NCBI RefSeq assembly: GCF_026626745.1
Contig: NZ_JAPNJW010000001.1
Span: 6,046,001 to 6,110,000 of the forward strand
DNA from: Nannocystis sp. RBIL2
Lineage (GTDB): Bacteria > Myxococcota_A > Polyangia > Nannocystales > Nannocystaceae
Reading direction: 5' to 3'
Length of the DNA: 64,000 nt
The notes under the pieces are model-generated. The model made no database searches. It saw only the letters and a list, made by a program, of their open reading frames with translations, and was not told the DNA's origin. The translations under genes were made by a program, and so were the position numbers. This document shows, piece by piece, positions 32,750 through 40,616 of this stretch (the first letter of the stretch is position 1; each line of letters begins with the position of its first letter).

Positions 32750-33766
32750 ATGGTTCTCGCCGTGAACGACCACGAACGCCGGCTCGCGAGCGTCGTCGAG
32801 GGGGTCCTCGAGTCGTACCGCGACCACGGGAACATCAACCACATCGACGGCAACAACCTGCCCGCCCGCAGCGAGGTCTCGGAGCTGCTCGACGACGTGC
32901 TGTCGATCGTGTTCCCGGGCTACTTCAACTACGAGCCGCTCGACGACCTGACCGTCCGGTACTTCGTGGGAGCCCGCTGCGCCAGGATCTTGCGCCGCCT
33001 CGAGCAGGTCGTCACCCGCTCGCTCGCCGTCGATTGCACGGGCCGCCGGCCGGTCGACGAGATCGCCCGGGCCGCCCACGAGCACGCGCTCGAGCTGCTT
33101 CAGGCGATCCCGTCGATCCGCGCCGCCCTCGCCGCCGACGTCCAGGCCGCCCTCGCCGGCGACCCGGCCGCCTGCAGCGACGCCGAGATCATCATGAGCT
33201 ACCCCGGGGTGACGGCGATCGCAGGCCACCGGATCGCCCATCACCTCTACCAGCGGCGCGTGCCGCTGCTGCCCCGCATGATCGCGGAGATCTTGCACAG
33301 CCGCACGGGCATCGACATCCACCCCGGCGCGACCATCGGCCGCAGCTTCTTCATCGACCACGGCACCGGCGTGGTGATCGGCGAGACGTCGGTGATCGGC
33401 AACCGCGTGAAGCTCTATCAGGGCGTCACCCTCGGCGCGCTCTCGGTCAAGTCGCGCGAGGCCGGACGCAAGGTCCAGCGCCACCCGACGATCGAAGACG
33501 ATGTCACGGTGTACGCCGGCGCCACCATCCTCGGCGGCGACACTGTGATCGGCCGCGGCTCGACCATCGGCGGCAACGTGTGGCTCACCCGCAGCGTGCC
33601 CCCGGGCACCACCGTGGTCCTCGATACGCCCACGCTCCGCTTCTTCGCCCTCAACGGCGAGAAGAACGGGCTGGAGAAGAACGCGCTGGAGAAGAGCGTG
33701 CTGGAGAAGAGCGCGCTCGAGAAGAGCGCGCTGGAGAAGCACGGAGACAAGTCCGGAGCGCCCTGA
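32750..33766 (+). CDS. cysE: Serine O-acetyltransferase with repetitive C-terminal tail
   Basis: The 338-residue product is a serine acetyltransferase, which makes O-acetylserine for cysteine synthesis. The N-terminal helical domain includes YFNYEPLDDLTVRYFVGARC and the catalytic left-handed beta helix spans about residues 175-285, with SYPGVTAIAGHRIAHHLYQR, HSRTGIDIHPGATIG, HGTGVVIGET, LYQGVTLGALS and HPTIEDDVTVYAGATILGGD. The long N-terminus resembles the EpsC-like/plant-type group. After residue 300 a tail of five near-identical pentapeptides (LEKSA type) is encoded by a 15-base tandem repeat. The usual C-terminal Ile needed for binding cysteine synthase is absent; the protein ends SGAP. 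Confidence 0.88.
   Translation: MVLAVNDHERRLASVVEGVLESYRDHGNINHIDGNNLPARSEVSELLDDVLSIVFPGYFNYEPLDDLTVRYFVGARCARILRRLEQVVTRSLAVDCTGRRPVDEIARAAHEHALELLQAIPSIRAALAADVQAALAGDPAACSDAEIIMSYPGVTAIAGHRIAHHLYQRRVPLLPRMIAEILHSRTGIDIHPGATIGRSFFIDHGTGVVIGETSVIGNRVKLYQGVTLGALSVKSREAGRKVQRHPTIEDDVTVYAGATILGGDTVIGRGSTIGGNVWLTRSVPPGTTVVLDTPTLRFFALNGEKNGLEKNALEKSVLEKSALEKSALEKHGDKSGAP
33657..33737 (+). repeat. 15-base tandem repeat in the cysE tail
   Basis: About five copies of a 15-base unit (CTGGAGAAGAGCGCG and variants) encode Leu-Glu-Lys-Ser/Asn-Ala repeats at the end of the serine acetyltransferase. Confidence 0.85.
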
Positions 33767-34056
33767 ACGCTCGCCGCGGCGAGGACGCGATTGACCGGGC
33801 CTGCGCGGCGCGCCCACGCGGGTTCGGCATGCAGACTGGCACTAAAGAGCGGGTGCTGGACGCGTTCTGTCGCAAGGAGCTCCCGATTCTCCGCCAGCTC
33901 GGCCTCGCAACCTGAACGCCGCCGCGAGACGACCGCACGCAGAGAGACGCGCCGAGACGCGTGCGAGGGCTCTGTCGCCGCGAGGCAGCCGCGATCCGCG
34001 TCTGTCTCGAAGGACATGTCCGATGCGACATGTCCTCTTCAAACCTTTCGCTTCGG
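33767..34056. other. Intergenic stretch between convergent genes
   Basis: A short open frame at 33829-33915 (28 codons, MQTGTKERVLDAFCRKELPI...) has coding-like composition but no recognised motif; it may be a remnant. The palindromic repeat lies at 34007-34040. Confidence 0.4.
34007..34040. repeat. Palindromic repeat pair
   Basis: A perfect GGACATGTCC at 34012-34021 and a second GACATGTCC at 34027-34035 lie between the convergent cysE and exonuclease genes. Confidence 0.8.
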
Positions 34057-34917
34057 CTAGCTCTCGGTCTCGCGCGGGCGCAGGCGGATCCGGCCGGTCA
34101 GGGCGTCGCGGACGATGCCCTTGGTGTCTTCATCGAAGTTGCCGGTGACGATCGAGCGCATGTAGGCGCGCTCGGTCGGCTCGCTGGCGGCCCAGCGCAG
34201 CGACTTGCCCTTGAGGCGGCCGAAGTTGAACACCGGCTCGTTGTCGCGCCAGATGAAGCGGCGGGCGCCGTCGACGTAGCCGGCGCTGGTGATGTTGGAG
34301 ACCTCGTGCAGGGCCTCGATCTCGAGGCCGAGCTCGCCGTAGCGCTCGAGCTGGCCGGCGAACACCTCGAGCGTGGCGATCGTGTCGGCCTCGGCGCCGT
34401 GGGCGTCGACGAACTCTTTCTCGCAGTAGAAGCGCATCGCCGCGGTGAGGTTGCGCGGCTCCTTCTGGTGGTAGATGACCTGGGCGTCGATGACGCGCAC
34501 GCCGGACAGGTCGAAGCCCTTGCCGACGCGGGCGAACTCGTTCTGCATCACCCGGACGTCGAAGCGGCCGATGTTGAAGCCGGCGAGGTCACAGCCGCGG
34601 AGGTAGCTGAGCAGCTCCTCGGCGATCTGGCCGAACGTCGGCTTGTCGGCGACGTCGTCGTTGGTGATGCCGTGGATCTCGCTGGCCTCGATCGGGATCC
34701 GCACGCCGGGGTTGATCCGCCAGGTGCGCGGCGGCTCGACCCCGCGCTCGGCGCTGAGGCGGATCATCGAGATCTCGACCACTCGATCGAGCGCCGGGTC
34801 GGTGCCCGTGGTCTCGGTGTCGAAGAAGATGAGCGGCCGCTTGAGTCCGCGGAGGAACTCGGCGAAGCGCGGACCGAGCTGTTCCACCGTCGGGATGGGC
34901 ATGCGTGGACTGAGCAT
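34057..34917 (-). CDS. DnaQ-like 3'-5' exonuclease
   Basis: The 286-residue product has the DEDDh exonuclease fold of DNA polymerase III epsilon. Visible motifs are LIFFDTETTGTDP near residue 34 (ExoI), EIHGITNDDV near 85, LAGFNIGRFDVRV near 115 (ExoII) and DAHGAEADTIAT near 173 (ExoIII with the catalytic His and Asp). A C-terminal extension (NFGRLKGKSLRWAASEPTER) resembles the region found in 3'-5' exonucleases of the quorum-quenching or RNase T/exo-family type with a Gly-Lys-rich loop, so it may be a repair or RNA-processing enzyme rather than the replicative proofreader. A 30-residue fragment of a paralogue lies at 17791-17880. Confidence 0.87.
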   Translation of the reverse strand: MLSPRMPIPTVEQLGPRFAEFLRGLKRPLIFFDTETTGTDPALDRVVEISMIRLSAERGVEPPRTWRINPGVRIPIEASEIHGITNDDVADKPTFGQIAEELLSYLRGCDLAGFNIGRFDVRVMQNEFARVGKGFDLSGVRVIDAQVIYHQKEPRNLTAAMRFYCEKEFVDAHGAEADTIATLEVFAGQLERYGELGLEIEALHEVSNITSAGYVDGARRFIWRDNEPVFNFGRLKGKSLRWAASEPTERAYMRSIVTGNFDEDTKGIVRDALTGRIRLRPRETES

Positions 34918-35017
34918 GGCGACGCGTGGGGTTATACCCGGAACTTTCGGCGGCGGGAGGTGGGCTTCTGATCTGGCTCAGACCAAGTCCGCCGGCGCGC
35001 GGCGCACTCGCGCGGCG

Positions 35018-36034
35018 CTAGGGGACGATCTCCAGCACGGTCTTGCCGACCGAACGCCCCGACTCGAGCAGGCGGTGGGCGGCCTGAACCTGGTCCCAGG
35101 GCATGGTGGTGGTGCGCGTGCCCAGCAAGACCCCCTGGTCGAGGAGGTCGGCGACCCGCGCCAGGATCGCTCCCTGGCGCGACGGGGCGGCCGCGAAGAG
35201 GGGGCGGGTGAACATGTACTCGAAGGAGATGTGACCGCGCTTGCGGAACAGCGGACCGAGGTCGAGCGGACCGCTCGGGGCGACGATCCCGCAGACGTGG
35301 CCGAACGGCCGCACGACCTCGAGCACCTGCGGCAGGTTCTGCGTCGGCTGGACGGTGTTGAGCACGAAGTCGACGCCGTCGTCGCCGACCTCCCGGAGCT
35401 GGTCGAGGAGCGGCTTCGTGTGGTCGATCACCGCGTCGGCGCCCAGCTTGCGGCACCACGCGGCGCTCTCCTCCCGCGAGGCGGTGGCGACCACGCGGAG
35501 GCCGCACACCTGGCGCGCGATCTGGATGGCCATCGAGCCCACGCCTCCGGCGCCGCCGACGACCAGCAAGGTGCGCGCGTGCTCGCTGCTGCGATCGGTG
35601 GGGGTGACCCCCATGTTCTCGACCAGCGCCTCCCAGGCAGTGAGGGCGGTCAGCGGAATCGCGGCGGCGTCGCTGTGCGACAGGGTTTTGGGGCGATGCG
35701 CGACGATCCGCTCGTCGACGGCGACGTACTCGGCGTACGAGCCGGGACGGGCGACGTTGCCCGCGAAGTAGACCTCGTCACCGAGGCGGAAGTGCTCGAC
35801 GTCGCCGCCGACCGCGGTGACGACGCCGCTGGCGTCCCAGCCGAGGATCAGCGGCGGCGACGGAACAGGACTGCCCGCCGAGGCGCCGCGCCGGACCTTG
35901 GTGTCGACCGGGTTGGTGGCGGTGGCGTGGACGCGCACGACGAGGTCGCGCGGGCCCGGCTCCGGCTCGGGGACGTCGACGAAGGCCTGCAGGACCTCGG
36001 GGCCGCCGAAGATGGTCTGACCGATCGCTCTCAT
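35018..36034 (-). CDS. Quinone oxidoreductase-like MDR protein
   Basis: The 338-residue product is a zinc-independent medium-chain dehydrogenase/reductase. The N-terminal GroES-like part shows VVRVHATATNPVDTKVRRG and LGWDASGVVTAVG, and the NADPH-binding Rossmann part shows LLVVGGAGGVGSMAIQIAR near residue 160. The structural zinc Cys cluster of alcohol dehydrogenases is absent, as expected for the NADPH:quinone reductase/ZADH group. It is cytosolic. Its start overlaps the stop of the HEAT-repeat gene upstream (ATGA), suggesting coupled translation. Confidence 0.88.
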   Translation of the reverse strand: MRAIGQTIFGGPEVLQAFVDVPEPEPGPRDLVVRVHATATNPVDTKVRRGASAGSPVPSPPLILGWDASGVVTAVGGDVEHFRLGDEVYFAGNVARPGSYAEYVAVDERIVAHRPKTLSHSDAAAIPLTALTAWEALVENMGVTPTDRSSEHARTLLVVGGAGGVGSMAIQIARQVCGLRVVATASREESAAWCRKLGADAVIDHTKPLLDQLREVGDDGVDFVLNTVQPTQNLPQVLEVVRPFGHVCGIVAPSGPLDLGPLFRKRGHISFEYMFTRPLFAAAPSRQGAILARVADLLDQGVLLGTRTTTMPWDQVQAAHRLLESGRSVGKTVLEIVP

Positions 36035-37044
36035 GGGTCGAGCTTGATCGCGCCGCTCGCAGCGCTGCCACCGCTACCGGCGGGCTTCGGCTCGGGCGAG
36101 GTCGGCCGCGCGGCGTTGGTGATCGGGCGCCCGGCCTTCCTGGCGGCCTTCTCGGCGGCCCGTCGCTTGCGCAGCATGAGCTCGGCCTTGCGGGCGATCC
36201 GGTGGCTCTTGCGATCCTTGGCGAGCGACTCGAGCTCGGGCAGCCAGATGATGCCCTCCGGATCGATCTGCTCGAGCGCGAGGAAGGCCTGCAGCCGGAC
36301 CTCGCGCTCGTCGTCGCTGAGCGCCTTGACGAGGACGTCGCGCGACTTGGGCAGGCGCAGCATGCCGAGCGCCTGGACGGCGGCGGCGCGCAGGTCCCAG
36401 TCGGCGTCGAAGGTGCTCGAGTAGAGCTCGGGGAACAGCTCCTCGCCGTTGCGCGCGAACCCGGCGGTGCGCGCGGCGGCGATGTTGACCTCGGAGTCCT
36501 CGTCCTTGAAGCCGCGCCGCAGGCCGTCGACGTTGTAGGGCGCGCCGGCGTAGCGCATGACCTGGACCAGCTGCTTGCGCACCTTCGGCGAGGCGTCGAG
36601 CGCGACCAAGGCGGCGGCGCCCTCCTGCCAGTCACCGCCGGTCAGCGGCAGCGCCTCGACGAGGGCGCAGCGGACCTTGATCGGATCCTGGCTCTGCAGC
36701 AACCTGCGCAAAAGGACAGGCGCGACCTTGGGGTCCTGCAGCTCGCCGGGCGAGAAGAACACGGCGTCCTCGACCTTGCGATCCGGCTGCAGCTGCTCGA
36801 GGCGAGTGAGCCGGGCCGGGTCGGCGGTCTGCATGGCAGCGACGCCGATGGCGACGCGGTCGCGCCAGTCGACCCGCAGCTCGGCGGTGCCGGAAGTGGC
36901 GGCTGGCCCTGAGGACAGGTTCTTTGAAGCCGCCGGCGCACCCGGCGAGGCGGGCGCGACAGTCGTCGCGGTGCGCGTGAGTCCGGGCGCGACGGGCGCA
37001 GCGAACGCGAGGGCGGCGACGGTGAAGGCGAGGACGATGGCCAT
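36031..37044 (-). CDS. Secreted HEAT-repeat protein
   Basis: The 337-residue product has an N-terminal signal-like helix (MAIVLAFTVAALAFAAPVAP) and several HEAT-type repeats, for example VRKQLVQVMRYAGAPYNVDG, AAAVQALGMLRLPKSRDVLV and EVRLQAFLALEQIDPEGIIW. The C-terminus is basic then Pro/Gly/Ser-rich. HEAT proteins serve as binding scaffolds; no partner is evident. An ATG at 37092 would add 16 residues ahead of the signal and is less likely. Degenerate palindromic repeats (AAAGGACAGGCG and GAGGACAGGTTC) are embedded in the coding region near 36713 and 36913. Confidence 0.75.
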   Translation of the reverse strand: MAIVLAFTVAALAFAAPVAPGLTRTATTVAPASPGAPAASKNLSSGPAATSGTAELRVDWRDRVAIGVAAMQTADPARLTRLEQLQPDRKVEDAVFFSPGELQDPKVAPVLLRRLLQSQDPIKVRCALVEALPLTGGDWQEGAAALVALDASPKVRKQLVQVMRYAGAPYNVDGLRRGFKDEDSEVNIAAARTAGFARNGEELFPELYSSTFDADWDLRAAAVQALGMLRLPKSRDVLVKALSDDEREVRLQAFLALEQIDPEGIIWLPELESLAKDRKSHRIARKAELMLRKRRAAEKAARKAGRPITNAARPTSPEPKPAGSGGSAASGAIKLDP

Positions 37045-37557
37045 CGCCCCCCAGCGTGAAGAAGCGTGCCGAGGCGTGCAAGCGCGCGGCACCTTCGCCG
37101 GCTTTCCGCCCCAGATCGGGGCTCCGTGAGAATTCCGGCTCTAGACCTCAAGGCGTCCGCCGCGCTTGTCTCCAGGCCTCAGGCGAGGGCGAAAAGCCGC
37201 ACATGAGCGACTTCGCCCTGTCTTTTAAAACATGTCGAAGAGGGCATGTCCCGAGGTGCCCGGTCAAGTGTCCGGCTTTGGATCTTGCCACGCGACGAGA
37301 GTCGCTCGGACAGAGAGTGCCGGAGCAGACCCTCAGGCAGACGCGGAGTTTAAAAAACAAGAGCCGCGTGCCTCGACGGTGATGCTCTCTCGGTGATGAG
37401 CCGTGAGCGCTCGAGCTCGCGTCCGTGAGGCCGCGAGAGCGTGCGAGGTCTGAGTTCTGGTCTCGGGTTTGCGAGGACGCGTGATCGCTGGAGGACGCGT
37501 CACCGTGGACGCGTCGCGGGCACTCCAGTCGCGCGGAGATCCGTGCTCACCGCTCGA
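37045..37557. other. Intergenic stretch with one repeat array
   Basis: This 513-base interval between two leftward genes carries the palindromic repeat at 37229-37252 and a CGGACAG element near 37307. The remainder is rich in GCGAG-type short repeats. I see no gene or RNA. Confidence 0.55.
37229..37252. repeat. Palindromic repeat copies
   Basis: AACATGTCGAAG and AGGGCATGTCCCG form two imperfect members of the GGACATGTCC family. Confidence 0.6.
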
Positions 37558-38634
37558 TCAGGGCGGCGGGATGTCGGCGAGGAAGGCGTCGATGTCGGCG
37601 GGGGTGGTGGCGAAGCTGCACATCAGGCGAGCGCGCGCGCCGACGGGGGTGGCGAACGGGTAGTAGGCGTGGCCGCGGTTGCGCAGGCGACGGTCTACGG
37701 CGGGAGGCAGGTCGACGAACACCGCGTTGGACTCGCGCGGGAAGGCGGGCGTGAGGCCGCGGATCCGCAGGCCCGCGGCCAGGCGCTCGGCCATCGTCGC
37801 GGCGACGGTCGCGTGGCGGACCCACGCGCCGTGGGCGAGCACGCGGTTGAACTGGCCCGAGACGTAGCGGTGTTTGCTCAGCAGGTGGCCGGTCGACTTG
37901 CGCAAGAACGGCAGGCGCTCGGCGGCCCGGGCCGCGGCGGGTGAGTGACCGGTGAACAGCACCACCGCCTCGCCGATCGCCAGGCCGGCCTTGGTGCCGC
38001 CGAAGGAGAGCGCGTCGACGCCGGCGTCGACGGTGAGCGCGCGGCAGGCTGCCTCTTCGGACAGGTCGAGCGTGCGCATGACGTGGGCCACGGCCTGGCT
38101 GAAGCGCGCGCCGTCGACGTGGACGCGGAAGCCGTGCTCGTGGGCCAGGCGGCACAGCGCCGCCAGCTCGGCCGGGGCGTAGACGGTGCCGAGCTCGGTC
38201 GGGTTCGACAGGGTGAGCACGCCGGGCGCGGGCTCGTGGACGTCGCCGCGGCGACCGACGAGGTGCGGCAAGAGGTCCTGGGGGGCGAGGCGGGTCGGGT
38301 CGGCGCCGGGCTCGATCGGCGTCGTGCGACACATGGTGATGCGCTCGGGCGCGGTCGACTCGTCCTCGTTGTAGTGGCTGTAGCGGTGGCACAGGACCCG
38401 CTGCCACGGCTCCGTCAACGCGGCGATCGCCAGGGTGTTGGCGGCCGTGCCGGTGGCGACGAAGAACACCGCCGCGCGGGCCTCGGCGCCGAACAGGGCC
38501 GCGACCCTGGTCGCGGACTTGCTGGTGACGTCGTCGCCGCCGTAGGCGACCGCGTCGCCCTGCGCCGCCTCGACCAACGCCGCCAGCGCCTCCGGGACCA
38601 GGCCTGCGTTGTTGTCGGAGCGGAAGTTCGTCAT
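37558..38634 (-). CDS. ltaE: Low-specificity L-threonine aldolase
   Basis: The 358-residue product is a PLP enzyme of the beta-eliminating lyase group that splits threonine or allo-threonine into glycine and acetaldehyde. It starts with the characteristic NFRSDNNAG, then FFVATGTAANTLAI, the aspartate pocket FRVHVDGARFSQAVAH and the PLP-binding Lys in LSFGGTKAGLAIGEA near residue 212. Later motifs include FLRKSTGHLLSKHRYVSGQF. It is cytosolic. I chose the ATG at 38634, which precedes the conserved N-terminus directly. The small coupled frame and the methyltransferase lie upstream on the same strand. Confidence 0.92.
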   Translation of the reverse strand: MTNFRSDNNAGLVPEALAALVEAAQGDAVAYGGDDVTSKSATRVAALFGAEARAAVFFVATGTAANTLAIAALTEPWQRVLCHRYSHYNEDESTAPERITMCRTTPIEPGADPTRLAPQDLLPHLVGRRGDVHEPAPGVLTLSNPTELGTVYAPAELAALCRLAHEHGFRVHVDGARFSQAVAHVMRTLDLSEEAACRALTVDAGVDALSFGGTKAGLAIGEAVVLFTGHSPAAARAAERLPFLRKSTGHLLSKHRYVSGQFNRVLAHGAWVRHATVAATMAERLAAGLRIRGLTPAFPRESNAVFVDLPPAVDRRLRNRGHAYYPFATPVGARARLMCSFATTPADIDAFLADIPPP

Positions 38635-38635
38635 G

Positions 38636-38768
38636 CTGTCCTTCAGGTCATGTCCTGCCGAGCAAGTACTCGAGACCGGAGCTTGCTGTCCCTGGGGACA
38701 TAAATGGCGCCGGCCAGGGCAGCCGGCGCCGCCGCGACGACGGGCAGGCTGTCCTCCAGGGCATGTCG
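38636..38768. repeat. Scattered palindromic repeat copies
   Basis: Three CTGTCC-type copies (38636-38660, about 38686-38700 and 38749-38767) lie in and next to the small frame at 38643-38861. Confidence 0.6.
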
Positions 38769-38861
38769 TGGCGGCCAGGTGAGCGGCTCGCGGCGGGGCG
38801 CGGCGGCGCGGACCAGGTCGATGACGGGGAACGGACGGAAGTTCGCCATGTTGCGGTTCAT
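38643..38861 (-). CDS. Small protein translationally coupled to the methyltransferase
   Basis: This 72-codon frame starts with an ATG that overlaps the methyltransferase stop (ATGA at 38858-38861) and ends 8 bases before the threonine aldolase start. Its N-terminal part (MNRNMANFRPFPVIDLVRAA) looks like real protein; the second half is encoded largely by copies of the palindromic repeat (PRHALEDSLPVV, YVPRDSKL, LARQDMT). It could be a genuine short gene whose tail was replaced by repeats, or a chance frame. No family is recognised. Confidence 0.45.
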   Translation of the reverse strand: MNRNMANFRPFPVIDLVRAAAPRREPLTWPPRHALEDSLPVVAAAPAALAGAIYVPRDSKLRSRVLARQDMT

Positions 38862-39673
38862 GTCGAGGCAACCAGGTAGGTCAACCAGATCTCCTGGTTC
38901 TGCTCGTGGGCGATCTCGCGGTACTCGGTCGCGCCGTCCTCTTCGTCGGTGTACTCCCAGAACACCCGCGGCGCGGCGAAGCCGGCCTCTTCGAGGAGGT
39001 CGCGCAGCTCGGGCACCGTCCACACGCGCCAGCGGTAGGCGAACGCGGGCTCGATGCGCGAGCCGTCGGGGAAGGCGAAGCTGATCGAGCAGCGCGCGGT
39101 GTGGTCGAGCGGGTTGAACTCGCTGTGGTCCCACAGGTACGAGAAGCCGTCGTACTCGCGGCGCTCGTGGTAGTCGGCCACGGCCTCGGTGCCGCCGATG
39201 CAGTCGAGCACGAACAGGCCGCGCGGGCGCAGCGAGCGGCGGACGTTGCGGAAGTAGGCGAGCAGCTGCTGGCGCGAGGGCAGCAGGAAGTAGCTGAAGT
39301 TGAGGGCGCAGACGACGTCGGCCCGGGACTCGTTCGGGGCGAGGACGTCGGCGTGGACCAGCTCGATGCGGTTGGCGATGGTGGGGCCGGCGGGGCCGAG
39401 GTTGTGGCGGCGGGCCCAGGCGAGCGCCTCGGTGTCGAGGTCGACGCCGATCGACCGGCGCTGGGGGCCGCGCTTGGCCCACTCGGTGGCCAGCAGCGCG
39501 GTGCCGCAGAAGTCCTCCTTGAGCACCTTGGGCTTGACGCCGCGCATCTCGCTGTAGACGCGCTCGATGAATTCGATGTTGTCGACGGGGGCGTTGACTG
39601 CCTCTTGATAGAGAGCGAAGCGGTCGGCCTGTTCGGCGAGGGTGTGCTTGCGGGCGGTGGAGCGGCTGGCCAT
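38858..39673 (-). CDS. Class I SAM-dependent methyltransferase
   Basis: The 271-residue product shows a Rossmann-type methyltransferase core. KVLKEDFCGTALLATEWAKR is motif I, SIGVDLDTEALAWARRHN carries the acidic residue that binds the SAM ribose, IELVHADVLA follows, ADVVCALNFSYFLLPSRQQL is the motif IV region, and LRPRGLFVLDCIGGTEA comes after it. The substrate is not evident. The C-terminal half (DHTARCSISFAFPDGSRIEP) is beta-rich and resembles small-molecule methyltransferases. It is cytosolic. The ribosome site is weak. Confidence 0.8.
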   Translation of the reverse strand: MASRSTARKHTLAEQADRFALYQEAVNAPVDNIEFIERVYSEMRGVKPKVLKEDFCGTALLATEWAKRGPQRRSIGVDLDTEALAWARRHNLGPAGPTIANRIELVHADVLAPNESRADVVCALNFSYFLLPSRQQLLAYFRNVRRSLRPRGLFVLDCIGGTEAVADYHERREYDGFSYLWDHSEFNPLDHTARCSISFAFPDGSRIEPAFAYRWRVWTVPELRDLLEEAGFAAPRVFWEYTDEEDGATEYREIAHEQNQEIWLTYLVAST

Positions 39674-40027
39674 GAGGCTTTGAGGAGCGCGGGAAGCTAG
39701 CACACCCGCGGGTCCGACCGCTACGCCGCCGCCGAGCTGTGCGGGCGCTCCGTGCTGCGGGTCGCTTCACGCGTCACGACTCGATGTTCGCTGCGAGTCG
39801 TCGTCATCGCGTGTCCGCTGCGTGCGGCCGGGCCGTCGCGTTCGCCTCGTGCGGAGGCTCCGACTTCGCGGCTCGCCGACGGATGTCGCGTTCGTGCGGA
39901 GGCTCCGTCGGGCCCGCTTCGTGCGCAGGCTTTCGCTCGACGACGTCGGAGCGGCTCGTCGGGGTCGGTGCTCGCGCATCGCGGACGGCCCGGACCGGAC
40001 CTCCGGCCGCGCGACTGTCCGCAAGGG
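39674..40027. other. Intergenic stretch with degenerate internal repeats
   Basis: This 354-base interval has three imperfect copies of an element like TTCGTGCGGAGGCTCCG (near 39842, 39892 and 39920). A minus-strand open frame gives Arg/Ser/Thr-rich repeats that do not look like a protein. No gene is supported. Confidence 0.5.
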
Positions 40028-40600
40028 TCAGCCCTGCTCGTCCGCGGCCTGATCTTCGATGCGCTCGACCGCCCAGGCCAGGCGGTCGCGCGTCCGGTCG
40101 TCCTGCTCGGCATCGAGGGCCGCCTGCAGCGCCGGCAGGTCGGCCGGCCCGCCGAGCTTGCCGAGGCCCTCGGCGGCCAGCAGGCGGACGCGTGGGTCCT
40201 CGTGCCGAACTGACTCGAGGAACAGGTCGTGAAGGCCAGGGCTCGAAGACCATGACCGAAGAGACCGGCGGCAGATCGCCCGCACTTGGTCGTCGGGGTC
40301 GCGCAGGCCCTGGGCGATGAAGGGGACGTGGTCGGGGAAGCGGGCGCTGAGCGCGTGGGCGGCAATTCGGCGGGCGTCGAGGTCGCCGCTCATCCACTTG
40401 GCGAGGACGGCGGGGGTGGCGACGGTGCGGACGGCCTCGCGGTAGGCGACCGCGTCGGGGCCCTCCATGAAGTCGTTCATGGCGTCGACGAGGGCCGCGA
40501 AGGCGCGGTCGTCGTGCTCGGCGGCGAGGGCCTTGGCGGCGGCGGGCGAGGGGTTGTCGGCGAACGCCTGGACTCGGCTGGCGAAGTCGGGGGTGGACAT
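40028..40600 (-). CDS. HEAT-repeat protein
   Basis: The 190-residue product is all-helical with HEAT-type units: ARRIAAHALSARFPDHVPFI, QVRAICRRSLRSWSSSPGLH and RVRLLAAEGLGKLGGPADLP. The N-terminal half is Ala-rich helix. There is no signal peptide, so it is cytosolic. CGGAG precedes the ATG by 8 bases. It lies 16 bases downstream of the caspase-fold candidate on the same strand and probably shares its transcript, so it may act as a partner or substrate-binding scaffold for it. Confidence 0.7.
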   Translation of the reverse strand: MSTPDFASRVQAFADNPSPAAAKALAAEHDDRAFAALVDAMNDFMEGPDAVAYREAVRTVATPAVLAKWMSGDLDARRIAAHALSARFPDHVPFIAQGLRDPDDQVRAICRRSLRSWSSSPGLHDLFLESVRHEDPRVRLLAAEGLGKLGGPADLPALQAALDAEQDDRTRDRLAWAVERIEDQAADEQG

Positions 40601-40616
40601 GGTCGGCTCCGTGGTG

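Noticed and set aside
33829..33915. Possible 28-codon gene after cysE
   Set aside because: No ribosome site or family match; kept only as a note in the intergenic entry.
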